This document shows positions 53,843 to 62,521 of a DNA stretch of 64,000 nucleotides, one piece after another (positions within the stretch are counted from its first letter, which is position 1; every line of letters begins with the position of its first letter). A program made the position numbers and the translations under genes. The notes under the pieces are model-generated. The model saw only the letters and a list, made by a program, of their open reading frames with translations. It was not told the DNA's origin and did no database searches. This stretch comes from Streptomyces humi. GTDB taxonomy: Bacteria > Actinomycetota > Actinomycetes > Streptomycetales > Streptomycetaceae. The DNA lies in assembly GCF_001005085.2 (NCBI RefSeq), contig NZ_LBMU02000099.1, positions 62,001-126,000 of the forward strand. Reading direction: 5' to 3'.

Positions 53843-54191
53843 GAATCTGCCTTTCTCCGCACGCGCGCTGGGCAGTGCTCGGGTCGCTCGGGTCAGGGGC
53901 CTCGGGGCTCCGGCGGTCCGGGTGACCGCGGGCGCCCGCGGTAAACGCGCGGCGGCCCGACGGCCGGGGACGGACGCGGGTCACCGGGGACCGCGTCCGC
54001 CCATGCCCTCCAGCCTGGGGCCGCCCGGCCGGGGCTGCCACTCAGGGCGCCGCCCGGCCGGCCGGCGAACCCGGCCGGCCGGCGAACCCGGCCGGCCGGC
54101 GAACCCGGCCGGCCGGCGGGACCCGGGTCAGGCGGTGGCGGCGAACAGGAGTGACACCCATGACTGACGCACCGCCCGGGGCCGCCCTCGT
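53843..54191. other. 349-bp region upstream of the catalase with a GC-rich minisatellite
   Basis: Contains the catalase promoter (not clearly identified) and the 17-bp GC repeat listed next. No gene is seen. Confidence 0.5.
54053..54120. repeat. 17-bp minisatellite, four copies
   Basis: Units CCCGGCCGGCCGGCGAA at 54053, 54070 and 54087, plus a variant ending GGG at 54104. Extremely GC-rich and self-complementary (GGCCGGCC), so it can form strong stem-loops on either strand. Confidence 0.92.
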
Positions 54192-54511
54192 GTGAGCGGG
54201 CTGCGCAAGGCCTTCGGTGACTTCACGGCCGTCGACGGCGTCGACCTCGACCTCGCGGCCCGCTTTCTGCTGCGCGCCGCGGACGGAGCCGTCGTCTGCA
54301 TCGTCAACCGCGGCTACTGCCACGAGGGTTGCGACACGTCGGACCTGTACGACGGGGACGTCAGGCTCGCCGAGGCCGGGAGCTACTTCCGGACCGCGCA
54401 GGTCTTCCGCACCGACGCGCCCGCGCACCTGTGGCTCGCCGGACGGTCTTCGTTGGACTCGCCAGGGAGGAGGACGGGCACGTCGTCATCCGCTGTCGCA
54501 CGGTCGACTGA
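54192..54511 (+). pseudogene. Chimeric remnant: ABC-ATPase start fused to frameshifted DUF3237 fragment
   Basis: The frame from GTG 54192 starts like an ABC transporter ATPase (VSGLRKAFGDFTAVDGVDLD) and after about 20 residues switches to a DUF3237-like sequence (RFLLRAADGAVVCIVNRG; SYFRTAQVFRTDAPAHLWLA). Near 54440 that sequence leaves the frame and continues in a different one (RTVFVGLAREEDGHVVIRCR), ending at TGA 54511. Two truncated genes appear joined by deletion, and the second is frameshifted. Neither part would fold as the known domain. Confidence 0.7.
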
Positions 54512-54526
54512 TCATCGAGCGGCAGG

Positions 54527-54549
54527 TTAAGTTAGGCTTACCTAACTAA
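54527..54549. promoter_or_regulatory. Iron box (DmdR1/IdeR type)
   Basis: TTAAGTTAGGCTTACCTAAC, then TAA, matches the TTAGGTTAGGCTAACCTAA iron-box pattern. It is 32 bp upstream of the siderophore-interacting protein start. Confidence 0.88.
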
Positions 54550-54580
54550 CCATGATGTGCCATGTCAGGGAGGGTCATCG

Positions 54581-55378
54581 ATGAACGCGCGTTTCCCCAT
54601 GGGGGTGCGCCGCCGCATGCTCACCGTCGAGGTCGCCCGGCGGGAGTGGCTGGGCCCGCATCTGGCCCGCGTCACCCTGACCGGGGCGGACCTCGCCGAC
54701 TTCGTGCACCAGGGCGGCGACCAGTGCTTCCGGCTGTTCTTCCCGCGGCCGGGGCAGCGGGAGCTGCGGATGCCGACCCTGGCGAACAACGGCTGGTACG
54801 CCCAGCTGCTCACCATGCCGGGGCGGGTGCGGCCGAACGTCCGGAACATGACGGTGCGTTCGTTCCGTGCGGACGTGCCGGAGCTCGACATGGACGTCGC
54901 CGTCCACGGGGACACCCCGCTGTCGGTGTGGGTCCGCTCGGTGGTGGCGGGGAGCCCGGCCGGGGTGTTCGACGAGGGGCGTGGCTACCGGCCCCCGGCG
55001 GACGCCGCCTCGCAGCTGCTGATCGCGGACGAGAGCGCCCTGGCGGCGGCGGTGGCGACCGCCGAGACCACCAGGGCCACGCTGCCCACCCGGCTGCTCC
55101 TCGAAGTGCCCACCTCGGACGACGTCCAGGACCTCGACCTCGGTGAGCACGTCGAGGTGGACTGGCTGCCCCGTGACGACCCCGCCGTGAAGCCGGGGGA
55201 GCTGGCACTGCGGCGGGTGCGGGAGCTGGCGTTGCCGGCGGCGCCCGTCAGCGTCTTCGTGGCCGGGGAGAGCGCGCTCGCCACCGGTGCCAGGCGGGCG
55301 CTCGTCGCCGCGGGGGTCCCGAAGGCGGCGATCGACTTCACCGGGTACTGGAAGCAGGGCCGCGAGCCCGTGGGCTGA
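54581..55378 (+). CDS. Siderophore-interacting protein (FAD/NADPH ferric-siderophore reductase)
   Basis: A 265-residue SIP-family flavoprotein: FAD-binding RPNVRNMTVRSFRADVPELD, DTPLSVWVRSVVAGSPAGV, SQLLIADESALAAAVATAET (NADP-binding) and C-terminal VFVAGESALATGARRAL and GYWKQGREP. It reduces Fe(III)-siderophores to release iron in the cytosol. ATG 54581 has GGGAGGG. The iron box in front predicts derepression under iron starvation. No siderophore genes are nearby. Confidence 0.93.
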   Translation: MNARFPMGVRRRMLTVEVARREWLGPHLARVTLTGADLADFVHQGGDQCFRLFFPRPGQRELRMPTLANNGWYAQLLTMPGRVRPNVRNMTVRSFRADVPELDMDVAVHGDTPLSVWVRSVVAGSPAGVFDEGRGYRPPADAASQLLIADESALAAAVATAETTRATLPTRLLLEVPTSDDVQDLDLGEHVEVDWLPRDDPAVKPGELALRRVRELALPAAPVSVFVAGESALATGARRALVAAGVPKAAIDFTGYWKQGREPVG

Positions 55379-55411
55379 CCCGAGGGCGTCGGGCGCCCCC
55401 GTCGGCGCGCC

Positions 55412-55849
55412 TCAGGCGCAGATCAGCTCCTTGACCTTCTGGAAGGCCTCGTACTCGTCCCGCTGGTCCACCGGGAGCTGGTAGAAACCCGCGGTGATCT
55501 TCGGTACCGAGGGGATCACGACCAGCCGGAACTTCTCGCCCTCCGCGGTGGACACGTGGAAGCGACCCTGGAGGTCCCGCTTCTTCACGGCACCGCGGTT
55601 GGCGTCGGAGATGGTGACCGGGGTGCCCGGGGTGACCCGGCCGTCGTTCTCCTCCACCGGGACGATCACCAGTTCGGTGCTGCCCGGCCGGAAGCCGACC
55701 GCGTAGTTGTAGACCGTCGTGCTCCGGTAGACGACGTAGTTCCGCTGCTTCATGTCCGAGGCGTAGACCTTGGTGTAGGTCTCCCCGTCGGGGACTACGG
55801 CGTCGAAGGCCGCGTGGAGCGCCGACTTGAGCTCTTCCTTGCTCACCAC
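55412..55849 (-). CDS. Hypothetical protein
   Basis: A 145-residue soluble protein starting VVSKEELKSALHAAFD, with alternating β-strand-like segments (KVYASDMKQRNYVVYRSTT; GSTELVIVPVEENDGRV; FRLVVIPSVPKITAGFYQLP) and a C-terminal helix ending ELICA. No domain recognised. GTG 55849 follows GAGGGAAG; the frame continues upstream without support. Divergent from a TetR gene with a clear operator between. Confidence 0.75.
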   Translation of the reverse strand: MVSKEELKSALHAAFDAVVPDGETYTKVYASDMKQRNYVVYRSTTVYNYAVGFRPGSTELVIVPVEENDGRVTPGTPVTISDANRGAVKKRDLQGRFHVSTAEGEKFRLVVIPSVPKITAGFYQLPVDQRDEYEAFQKVKELICA

Positions 55850-55900
55850 TGTGTGTCTTCCCTCTCGTGGAACCGGACCGGCACCGGCCCGTGACGAGCG

Positions 55901-55924
55901 TTGACTGTACAGCCAGCCAGTCAA
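55901..55924. promoter_or_regulatory. TetR-type operator TTGACTG-N10-CAGTCAA
   Basis: Perfect 7-bp arms in the 238-bp divergent region between the hypothetical gene and the TetR gene. TTGACTG can also serve as a -35 element. Confidence 0.65.
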
Positions 55925-56087
55925 AACTCCCAAACCCAAGTACGGATCCGCGTACGGCAGTTCGGGTCTCGGACGGACCGGTGCGGTGAACGCCCTGGAA
56001 GGCGGGGAGAATAGGGGGCGTCGGTCCAGGTCGGACCGGCCGGCGGCGCGTCGGGTGCGGGCGCCGCGGAGACGGGCAGGGGGGCGT

Positions 56088-56753
56088 GTGTCACCGCGAT
56101 CGGCCGAGGCCAACGAGGAACTGCGGGCGCAGTCGCGGGAGCGGATCCTAGCGGCGGCCCTGGAGGTCTTCGCCGAGAAGGGCTACCATGACGCCACGAT
56201 CTCGGACATCACCGCACGCGCCGGTGTCTCGCGCGGTCTGCTCACCTACTACTTCCCCGGCAAGCAGAACCTGGTCGACGAACTGCTCGACCGCTACCTG
56301 GACGGCGTCACCGCGCTCGTCGACGTCCCCGGCGACCCGGACGAGCGGCTGGCCGCCGTCATCGACGGCGCGATCGCCACGGCCGCTGCCACCGTGCCCG
56401 TGCAGCGCCTCACGCTCAGCCTGGTCGTCAATCCCGCGACCCATCCGCAGTTCGCGGCGGCCGAAGCCCGCAAGGAGGCGCGCGTGGCCGCTCTGGAGGA
56501 CGGCCTGCGCGGCCTGTTCGCGGCGCGTGGCGCCGAGGATCCCGCGGTCGAGGAGGCCCTGCTGCGCAGCGTCCTCGAAGGCGTGATCTTCAAGATGGCC
56601 GTCTACGGCGACCAGTTCCCGGCCGAGCCGGTCCGCCGGCGTCTCTACGCGCTGTACGGCCTGCCCGCACCGCACGACGACCTGCTTCCGGCGGCCCCCC
56701 GCCCGGACCGGATGCGCGCGGCCCGGACCGCGTCCGCGCCACCCGCGGGCTGA
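56088..56753 (+). CDS. TetR-family transcriptional regulator
   Basis: A 221-residue TetR protein: HTH FAEKGYHDATISDITARAGV, SRGLLTYYFPGKQNLVDELL; a helical ligand domain (TLSLVVNPATHPQFAAAEAR). GTG 56088 has AGGGGGG; the longer frame from 55986 is Arg-rich and non-homologous. Target: probably the divergent hypothetical and perhaps the following MFS exporter. Confidence 0.88.
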   Translation: MSPRSAEANEELRAQSRERILAAALEVFAEKGYHDATISDITARAGVSRGLLTYYFPGKQNLVDELLDRYLDGVTALVDVPGDPDERLAAVIDGAIATAAATVPVQRLTLSLVVNPATHPQFAAAEARKEARVAALEDGLRGLFAARGAEDPAVEEALLRSVLEGVIFKMAVYGDQFPAEPVRRRLYALYGLPAPHDDLLPAAPRPDRMRAARTASAPPAG

Positions 56754-56819
56754 CGGGCGCCGCCTCGCGGCCCCGTCCCGAGTGACGCAGCTCACCTGGC
56801 CGCCGGCGGCGATCCAGGA

Positions 56820-56915
56820 ATGCGTACTCGTGTCATCTCGCTGCAACGTTCTTGGGGTCTGCTGGGCAAGGGTGCCCGGCGCGGCCGGCCGCGGAAGGCC
56901 GGAACACCTCCGTAA
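56820..56915 (+). CDS. Possible 31-residue uORF upstream of the MFS exporter
   Basis: ATG 56820 opens a short frame MRTRVISLQRSWGLLGKGAR, then RGRPRKAGTPP, ending at TAA 56915, 81 bp before the MFS start. A CCAGGAA sits immediately in front of the ATG. It could be a regulatory leader for a drug exporter. Weak evidence; random occurrence is possible. Confidence 0.25.
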   Translation: MRTRVISLQRSWGLLGKGARRGRPRKAGTPP

Positions 56916-56996
56916 AGGCCGGAACACTCCGTCCGCCGCGTCCCCGTCCCCGGTTCCCGCCCCCGACCGCTCTTTCGAAAGGTCTCCCCGCTCACC

Positions 56997-58217
56997 ATGC
57001 CTCTGGCTCTGCTGGCCCTTGCCGTCGTCACGTTCGGCATCGGCACCACCGAGTTCGCCACCATGGGGCTGCTGCCCCAGATCGCGGACGGCGTCGGGGT
57101 GTCCGTGCCGCACGCCGGCAACCTCGTCTCCGCCTACGCCCTCGGTGTCGTCGTCGGCGCTCCCGTGCTGACCGGCATCGGCGCCCGGGTGCCCCACAAG
57201 CGGCTGCTGCTCCTGCTCACCGGGCTGTTCGTGGTCGGCAACACGGCGTCGGCGCTGGCCCCGAACTTCGGCCTCCTGTTCGCCGCCCGCTTCCTGGCCG
57301 GACTGCCGCACGGCGCGCTGTTCGGCGTGGGCGCGGTCGTCGCCTCCTCCCTGGTGGCTCCCGACCGGGCGGCCCGCGCGGTCTCCCAGGTCTTCCTCGG
57401 CCTCACCATCGCCAACATCGTCGGCGTCCCCGCGGGCACCGCCCTCGGGCAGCACCTGGGGTGGCGGTACGCCTACTGCGCGGTCGCCGTCATCGGACTG
57501 GTGGCACTGGCGGCGCTCGCCCTCCTCGTACCGCACCAGCCGCGCGGCCCGCAGGCGGGCATCCGTCAGGAACTGCGCGCGATGGGCAACCGGCAGGTCT
57601 TCATCGGACTGGCCACCGCCGTCGTGGGCTTCGGCGGCTTCTTCGCCGTCTACAGCTACCTCGTGCCCATGCTGACGCACCTGACGGGCATCTCCGACGC
57701 CTCGACCACCGTCGTCCTCGCCCTCTACGGCGTCGGCATGACCGTCGGCACCCTGCTCGCGGGCCCCCTCACCGACCGTGCCCTGCGCCCGACGCTCTAC
57801 GCCGGGATCATCCTGCTGGCGGCCGGTCTGGTGACGTTCTACTTCACCGTGCACAGCACGGTCCCGGCCCTGATCACGGTCACCTTCATCGGTGCCATGG
57901 GCGCGCTCATCACCACGCCCGTCCAGATGCTGCTGATGATCAACGCGAAGGAGGCCCCGACCATGGCGGCGGCCTCCAACCACTCCGCCTTCAACCTGGC
58001 CAACGCGGCCGGTGCGTGGCTCGGCGGCCTGGTCATCTCGGCGGGCTGGGGCTGGGCCGCCCCCAACCTGGTCGGCGCCGCCCTCGCCATGGCGGGCCTG
58101 GCCCTGGCGGTCACCGGTGGCGTCCTCGACCGGGGCCGCGCCTCGAAGGTGGTCACGGCCCAGGCCGCCGCGCCGGCACCGGTGTCCGAGGGTGTGGCCG
58201 AGCGCCGTCAGGGCTGA
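56997..58217 (+). CDS. MFS drug-exporter-like transporter (AraJ/YdhP type)
   Basis: A 406-residue permease with 12 helices: LALLALAVVTFGIGTTEFAT, YALGVVVGAPVLTGIGARVP, ARFLAGLPHGALFGVGAVVA, and LGLTIANIVGVPAGTALGQH (motif C region), of the DHA1 class. Likely proton-driven efflux of a hydrophobic or sugar-like compound. ATG 56997 has AAAGG about 14 nt upstream. A TetR gene precedes it, and a strong terminator follows. Confidence 0.9.
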   Translation: MPLALLALAVVTFGIGTTEFATMGLLPQIADGVGVSVPHAGNLVSAYALGVVVGAPVLTGIGARVPHKRLLLLLTGLFVVGNTASALAPNFGLLFAARFLAGLPHGALFGVGAVVASSLVAPDRAARAVSQVFLGLTIANIVGVPAGTALGQHLGWRYAYCAVAVIGLVALAALALLVPHQPRGPQAGIRQELRAMGNRQVFIGLATAVVGFGGFFAVYSYLVPMLTHLTGISDASTTVVLALYGVGMTVGTLLAGPLTDRALRPTLYAGIILLAAGLVTFYFTVHSTVPALITVTFIGAMGALITTPVQMLLMINAKEAPTMAAASNHSAFNLANAAGAWLGGLVISAGWGWAAPNLVGAALAMAGLALAVTGGVLDRGRASKVVTAQAAAPAPVSEGVAERRQG

Positions 58218-58269
58218 GCCCCTCGCCGTTCCCGAGCGTGGCCCCGCGTGGCCCCGCTCACCTCGTCCG

Positions 58270-58298
58270 ACAGCCGTCTCAGTCATCGAGACGGCTGT
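58270..58298 (+). terminator. Intrinsic terminator after the MFS gene
   Basis: 11-bp arms ACAGCCGTCTC / GAGACGGCTGT, 7-nt loop, followed by TTTG. Confidence 0.85.
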
Positions 58299-58394
58299 TT
58301 GACATTAGGCGATCTTATGGTGGATAAAGTACATGCTTTGGCCATGCAATGACATTCCGTGGCGATCCTCCCCTGCTAGCCGAATGAGTACGCC

Positions 58395-59123
58395 GTGTCC
58401 CACTCCTCCGCCTCTCCGGCCCCCGTCGACCCGCGGCAGGAGTGGGAGGCCTGGTGTGCGGGGCGCCTGCGCGCGCTCACCTCGCCGACCGGCAACCTCG
58501 CCCTCGTCGAGACCCGCTGGCTGCCGGCCGGCGAGCACGCCGACGCCGAGGCCGCCCGCGCCGGGCAGCCCGCCACCGTGGCGGTCACCACGCTGAGCCG
58601 CACCGACCTCGCCACCGGCGAACCCGAGCACGGCCTGCGCTTCTGGGACGCGGACGCGCCCGCCATCCGCCACTTCGAGGGCGTCGACACCTTTCCGTAC
58701 GACCCCGCCTGGGTCCTGGAGGCCGCCTACACGCCGGTGCCGGGCGCCCGCCGGATCGCCTTCGAGCACATCCGGGACAACGGCGGCAGCCGCGACCTGG
58801 TCGTACCCGGCGACATCACGCTCACCGTCGACGGCCGCGCGTACACCCTCAGCGCCTTCGACGACGACGGCACCCTGCTGCTCGTCTTCGGCGACCCCAC
58901 CAACGGGGACACCACCTACGGCGCCGGCCGCTTCCTGTTCGTCGAGCGCACCGCCGACGAGGGCCGGGTCGTCCTCGACTTCAACCGGGCCTTCGTGCCG
59001 CCCTGCGGATTCTCCGATCAGTACAACTGTCCGATGCCGCCGCGGCAGAACCGCTTCCACCTGGCCGTCGAGGCCGGCGAGAAGCGCCCCGTCTTCCGCG
59101 ACGGCTTCCTCGCGCAGCACTGA
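58395..59123 (+). CDS. DUF1684 domain-containing protein
   Basis: A 242-residue cytosolic protein with the DUF1684 signature region: DDDGTLLLVFGDPTNGDTTY, GAGRFLFVE, VVLDFNRAFVPPCGFSDQYN, CPMPPRQNRF. Biochemical role unproven. The GTG start at 58395 has no clear RBS. It ends 49 bp before the transporter operon and is probably transcribed with it. Confidence 0.9.
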   Translation: MSHSSASPAPVDPRQEWEAWCAGRLRALTSPTGNLALVETRWLPAGEHADAEAARAGQPATVAVTTLSRTDLATGEPEHGLRFWDADAPAIRHFEGVDTFPYDPAWVLEAAYTPVPGARRIAFEHIRDNGGSRDLVVPGDITLTVDGRAYTLSAFDDDGTLLLVFGDPTNGDTTYGAGRFLFVERTADEGRVVLDFNRAFVPPCGFSDQYNCPMPPRQNRFHLAVEAGEKRPVFRDGFLAQH

Positions 59124-59172
59124 TCGCCCGCAGCCCCCTCCCCGTACCGCAGCACGAAAGCGCCCACACGCC

Positions 59173-60687
59173 ATGAGACTGAACAAGCCCGCCCTGTACG
59201 CCGCCGCGACCACCGCCACCCTCGCGCTCGCCCTCACCGCCTGCGGCGGCTCCGCGACCGGCGGCTCCGGCGGCACCTGGGACAAGAACGCCACCGTCAA
59301 CATCGGCTCCCTGTACGAGCCGCAGAACCTCGACAACACCGCGGGCGGCGGCCAGGGCGTCACCGAGGCCCTCAACGGCAACGTCTACGAAGGCCTCTTC
59401 CGCCTCACCGACGACGGCAAGGTCGACAAGCTCCTCGCGAAGGACTACACGACCAGCGCCGACGGCCGCACCTACACCTTCACCCTGCGCAGCGGTGTGA
59501 AGTTCCACAGCGGCAGGGAACTCACCAGCGCCGACGTCAAGTACAGCCTCCAGAAGGTGCTCGCCGACGACTCGCAGTCGGCCCGCAAGAGCAACCTGGA
59601 GGTCGTCAAGGACATCGCCACCCCCGACGCGCACACCGTCAAGGTCACCCTGTCGCAGCGCTCGATCTCCTTCGTCTACAACCTCTCCTACGTCTGGATC
59701 ATCAACTCCCAGGCGAAGGACCTGAAGACGAGCGAGGACGGCACCGGCCCCTACACGCTCGGCAAGTGGACGCGCGGCTCGGCGCTCAGCCTGAACCGGT
59801 TCGCCGGCTACTGGGGCGACGCGGCCGCCAACAAGCAGGTCGTCTTCCACTACTTCAAGGACGCCACCGCCCTCAACAACGCCCTGCTGACCAACGCCGT
59901 CGACGTGGTCACCAGCGAGCAGTCGCCGGACGCCCTCGACCAGTTCAAGAGCAACCAGAGCTACAAGGTCAACGACGGCGACTCCACCACCAAGCTGCTG
60001 CTCGCCTTCAACGACAAGGCCAAGCCCTTCACCGACGTCAAGGTGCGCCAGGCCGTCTCCGCCGCCATCGACGACAAGAAGCTCCTGGAGTCCGTCTGGG
60101 GCGGCTACGGCAAGCTCATCGGCTCGATGGTGCCGCCCACCGACCCCTGGTACGAGGACCTCACCAAGGTCAACGCCTACGACGTCACCAAGGCCAAGAA
60201 GCTGCTCGCCGAGGCCGGTTACGCCAAGGGCTTCTCCTTCACCCTCGACACCCCCAACTACGACCCGCACCCCACGGCCGCGACCTTCATCAAGGCGCAG
60301 CTGGCCAAGGTCGGCATCACCGTCAGGATCAACACGATCACGCCCGACGAGTGGTACACCAAGATCTACAAGAACCACGACTTCACGGCGACGCTCCAGG
60401 AGCACGTCAACGACCGCGACCTGGTCTGGTACGGCAACCCCGACTTCTACTGGGGCTACGACAACAAGCAGGTCACCAAGTGGGTCACGGAGGCCGAGGA
60501 GGCCACCACGACCGCGCGGCAGACCGAACTGCTGAAGAAGGTCAACCGGCAGACCGCCGAGGACGCGGCCAGCGACTGGCTCTACCTCTACCCGCAGATC
60601 GTGGTCGCGAGCACCAAGCTCTCCGGCTACCCGCTCAACGGCCTGAACTCCCAGTTCTACGCCTACGACATCAAGAAGAAGGACTGA
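59173..60687 (+). CDS. ABC transporter solute-binding lipoprotein (family 5, DppA/OppA-like)
   Basis: A 504-residue lipoprotein: signal with lipobox LALTAC at Cys about 24, N-terminal NIGSLYEPQNLDNTAGGGQG, and central family 5 motif (FTLRSGVKFHSGRELTSADV). Captures peptides or a metal/nickel complex outside the membrane. First of five transport genes. Stop and next start overlap (TGATG). Confidence 0.95.
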   Translation: MRLNKPALYAAATTATLALALTACGGSATGGSGGTWDKNATVNIGSLYEPQNLDNTAGGGQGVTEALNGNVYEGLFRLTDDGKVDKLLAKDYTTSADGRTYTFTLRSGVKFHSGRELTSADVKYSLQKVLADDSQSARKSNLEVVKDIATPDAHTVKVTLSQRSISFVYNLSYVWIINSQAKDLKTSEDGTGPYTLGKWTRGSALSLNRFAGYWGDAAANKQVVFHYFKDATALNNALLTNAVDVVTSEQSPDALDQFKSNQSYKVNDGDSTTKLLLAFNDKAKPFTDVKVRQAVSAAIDDKKLLESVWGGYGKLIGSMVPPTDPWYEDLTKVNAYDVTKAKKLLAEAGYAKGFSFTLDTPNYDPHPTAATFIKAQLAKVGITVRINTITPDEWYTKIYKNHDFTATLQEHVNDRDLVWYGNPDFYWGYDNKQVTKWVTEAEEATTTARQTELLKKVNRQTAEDAASDWLYLYPQIVVASTKLSGYPLNGLNSQFYAYDIKKKD

Positions 60688-61652
60688 TGGGGCGCTACCT
60701 CCTCAGACGCCTCGCCTTCCTGGCCGTGTCGCTGGTGCTGGCGAGCGTGGTGCTCTTCGTCCTGCTGCGCCTGCTGCCCGGCGACCCGGCCAACGCGCTC
60801 ACCTCGGTGGGCGCGAGCCCGGAGCAGATCGCCGCGGCCCGCCACTCGATCGGCTCCGACCGGCCGCTGCCCGAGCAGTTCACCCACTGGCTCGGGCAGT
60901 TGGCCGGCGGCGACCTCGGTACCTCCTTCGTCAGCTCGCTGCCGGTGGGCCCCGAGGTGACCGCCCGCCTGAACGTCACCGTCCCGCTGACGCTGGCCGC
61001 GTTCGTACTGGCCGTCCTCGTCGCCGTCCCCGTCGGCTTCGTCGCCGCCCACAAGCGGCACACCTGGTACGGCGCCCTGCTCAGCGGGATCTCCCAACTG
61101 GGCATGGCGGTACCGGTGTTCTGGCTCGGCATGATCCTCATCGCGGTGTTCGCGCTGAACGCCGGCTGGCTGCCGTCCGGCGGCTTCCCGCAGGACGGCT
61201 GGGCCGCGCCCGCCGACGCCGTGCGGTCCCTCGTACTGCCGGTGGTCACCATCGCCCTGGTGATGAGCGCCTCCCTGATCCGGTACGTCCGCTCGGCCAC
61301 CCTCGACGTCCTCGGCAGCGACCACCTGCGTACCGCCCGCGCCCTCGGCGCCTCCTTCCCGGCCGCCATGTGGCGGCACGGGCTGCGCAACGCCTCCGTC
61401 CCGGTGATCTCCGTCCTCGGCATCGAACTCGCCTCGACCCTGCTCGGCGCGGTCGTGGTGGAGTCCGTGTACGCGCTGCCCGGCCTCGGCTCGCTGCTCG
61501 CCACCGGCATCGCCCAGCACGACTACCCGGTGATCCAGGGCGTCCTGTTCGTCTCCACCCTCGCCGTCCTGCTGATCGGGTTCGCCGCCGACCTCGTCCA
61601 GCGGATCATCGACCCGCGACTGCGCGGCCGGCTGTCGGGAGGAGCCCGATGA
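60687..61652 (+). CDS. ABC transporter permease (DppB-like)
   Basis: A 321-residue permease with six helices, N-terminal MGRYLLRRLAFLAVSLVLAS, and the EAA motif region (RTARALGASFPAAMWRHGLR). Pairs with the next gene. ATG 60687 overlaps the upstream stop. Confidence 0.95.
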   Translation: MGRYLLRRLAFLAVSLVLASVVLFVLLRLLPGDPANALTSVGASPEQIAAARHSIGSDRPLPEQFTHWLGQLAGGDLGTSFVSSLPVGPEVTARLNVTVPLTLAAFVLAVLVAVPVGFVAAHKRHTWYGALLSGISQLGMAVPVFWLGMILIAVFALNAGWLPSGGFPQDGWAAPADAVRSLVLPVVTIALVMSASLIRYVRSATLDVLGSDHLRTARALGASFPAAMWRHGLRNASVPVISVLGIELASTLLGAVVVESVYALPGLGSLLATGIAQHDYPVIQGVLFVSTLAVLLIGFAADLVQRIIDPRLRGRLSGGAR

Positions 61653-62521
61653 CCACGACCGACGTCCTGGACAAGGCCCCGGCCGCCGCACCCGTCCGCG
61701 GCGGCCGCCGCCGCTCGGCGACCCTGCTCGCCGGCTGCACCCTCACCGGCCTGATCGCGCTGCTCGCGCTCGTCTCGCTGGTCTGGCTGCCCTACGCCAC
61801 CGACGACACCTCCGGCGGCCGGCTCGCCGGTCCCGGCGGCGGGCATCTCCTCGGCACCGACAAACTGGGCCGGGACCTGTTCACGCAGCTGATGACGGGC
61901 TCGCGGATCGCCCTCGCGGCCGGCCTCGGCTCGGTGCTGACCGCCGCGCTGATCGGCGTCACCCTCGGCGTGCTCGCCGCGTTCGCGCAGGGGTGGCTCG
62001 ACGACACCCTCGCCGCGTTCCTCGACATCCTGATCGCCTTCCCGACGCTGCTGCTGGCGATGCTCGTGGTCGCCGCCCGTTCGGCGACCCTCGGCTCCGC
62101 CGTCCTCGCCATCGGCCTGGCCCAGAGCGCGGTCGTCGCCCGGCTGGTGCGGATCCTGGTCAAACGGGTCCTCGCGCAGGACTACATCACGGCCGCCCGC
62201 ACCTCGGGCACCTCCTGGCCGCGCACCGTCGCCGGGCACGTACTGCCCAACATCTGGCCCACCCTCGTGGTCAACCTCGCCCTCCAGTTCGGCCTCGCCG
62301 TGCTGGCCGAGGCCGGGCTCTCCTACCTCGGCCTCGGCGCGCCGCCGCCCAACGCCTCCTGGGGCCGGATGCTCCAGGAGGCCCAGGCCACCTTCACCAC
62401 CGCCCCGGCCGGCGCGCTCGCCCCCGGCGTCCTGCTGGTCCTGCTCGTCGTCGGCGTCAACCTGATCGCCGACGGACTGCGCGACACCCTCGACCCGGCG
62501 ACCCGACAGAGGCGGTCATGA
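61649..62521 (+). CDS. ABC transporter permease (DppC-like)
   Basis: A 290-residue permease: N-terminal cytosolic Arg-rich stretch, LLGTDKLGRDLFTQLMTGSR (the DppC/OppC signature), EAA motif AARTSGTSWPRTVAGHVLPN, and C-terminal LIADGLRDTLDP. ATGA overlap with dppB-like stop. Confidence 0.95.
   Translation: MTTTDVLDKAPAAAPVRGGRRRSATLLAGCTLTGLIALLALVSLVWLPYATDDTSGGRLAGPGGGHLLGTDKLGRDLFTQLMTGSRIALAAGLGSVLTAALIGVTLGVLAAFAQGWLDDTLAAFLDILIAFPTLLLAMLVVAARSATLGSAVLAIGLAQSAVVARLVRILVKRVLAQDYITAARTSGTSWPRTVAGHVLPNIWPTLVVNLALQFGLAVLAEAGLSYLGLGAPPPNASWGRMLQEAQATFTTAPAGALAPGVLLVLLVVGVNLIADGLRDTLDPATRQRRS

Noticed and set aside
54192..54530. A functional ABC transporter gene.
   Set aside because: Only about 20 residues of the ATPase start remain; no Walker motifs follow.
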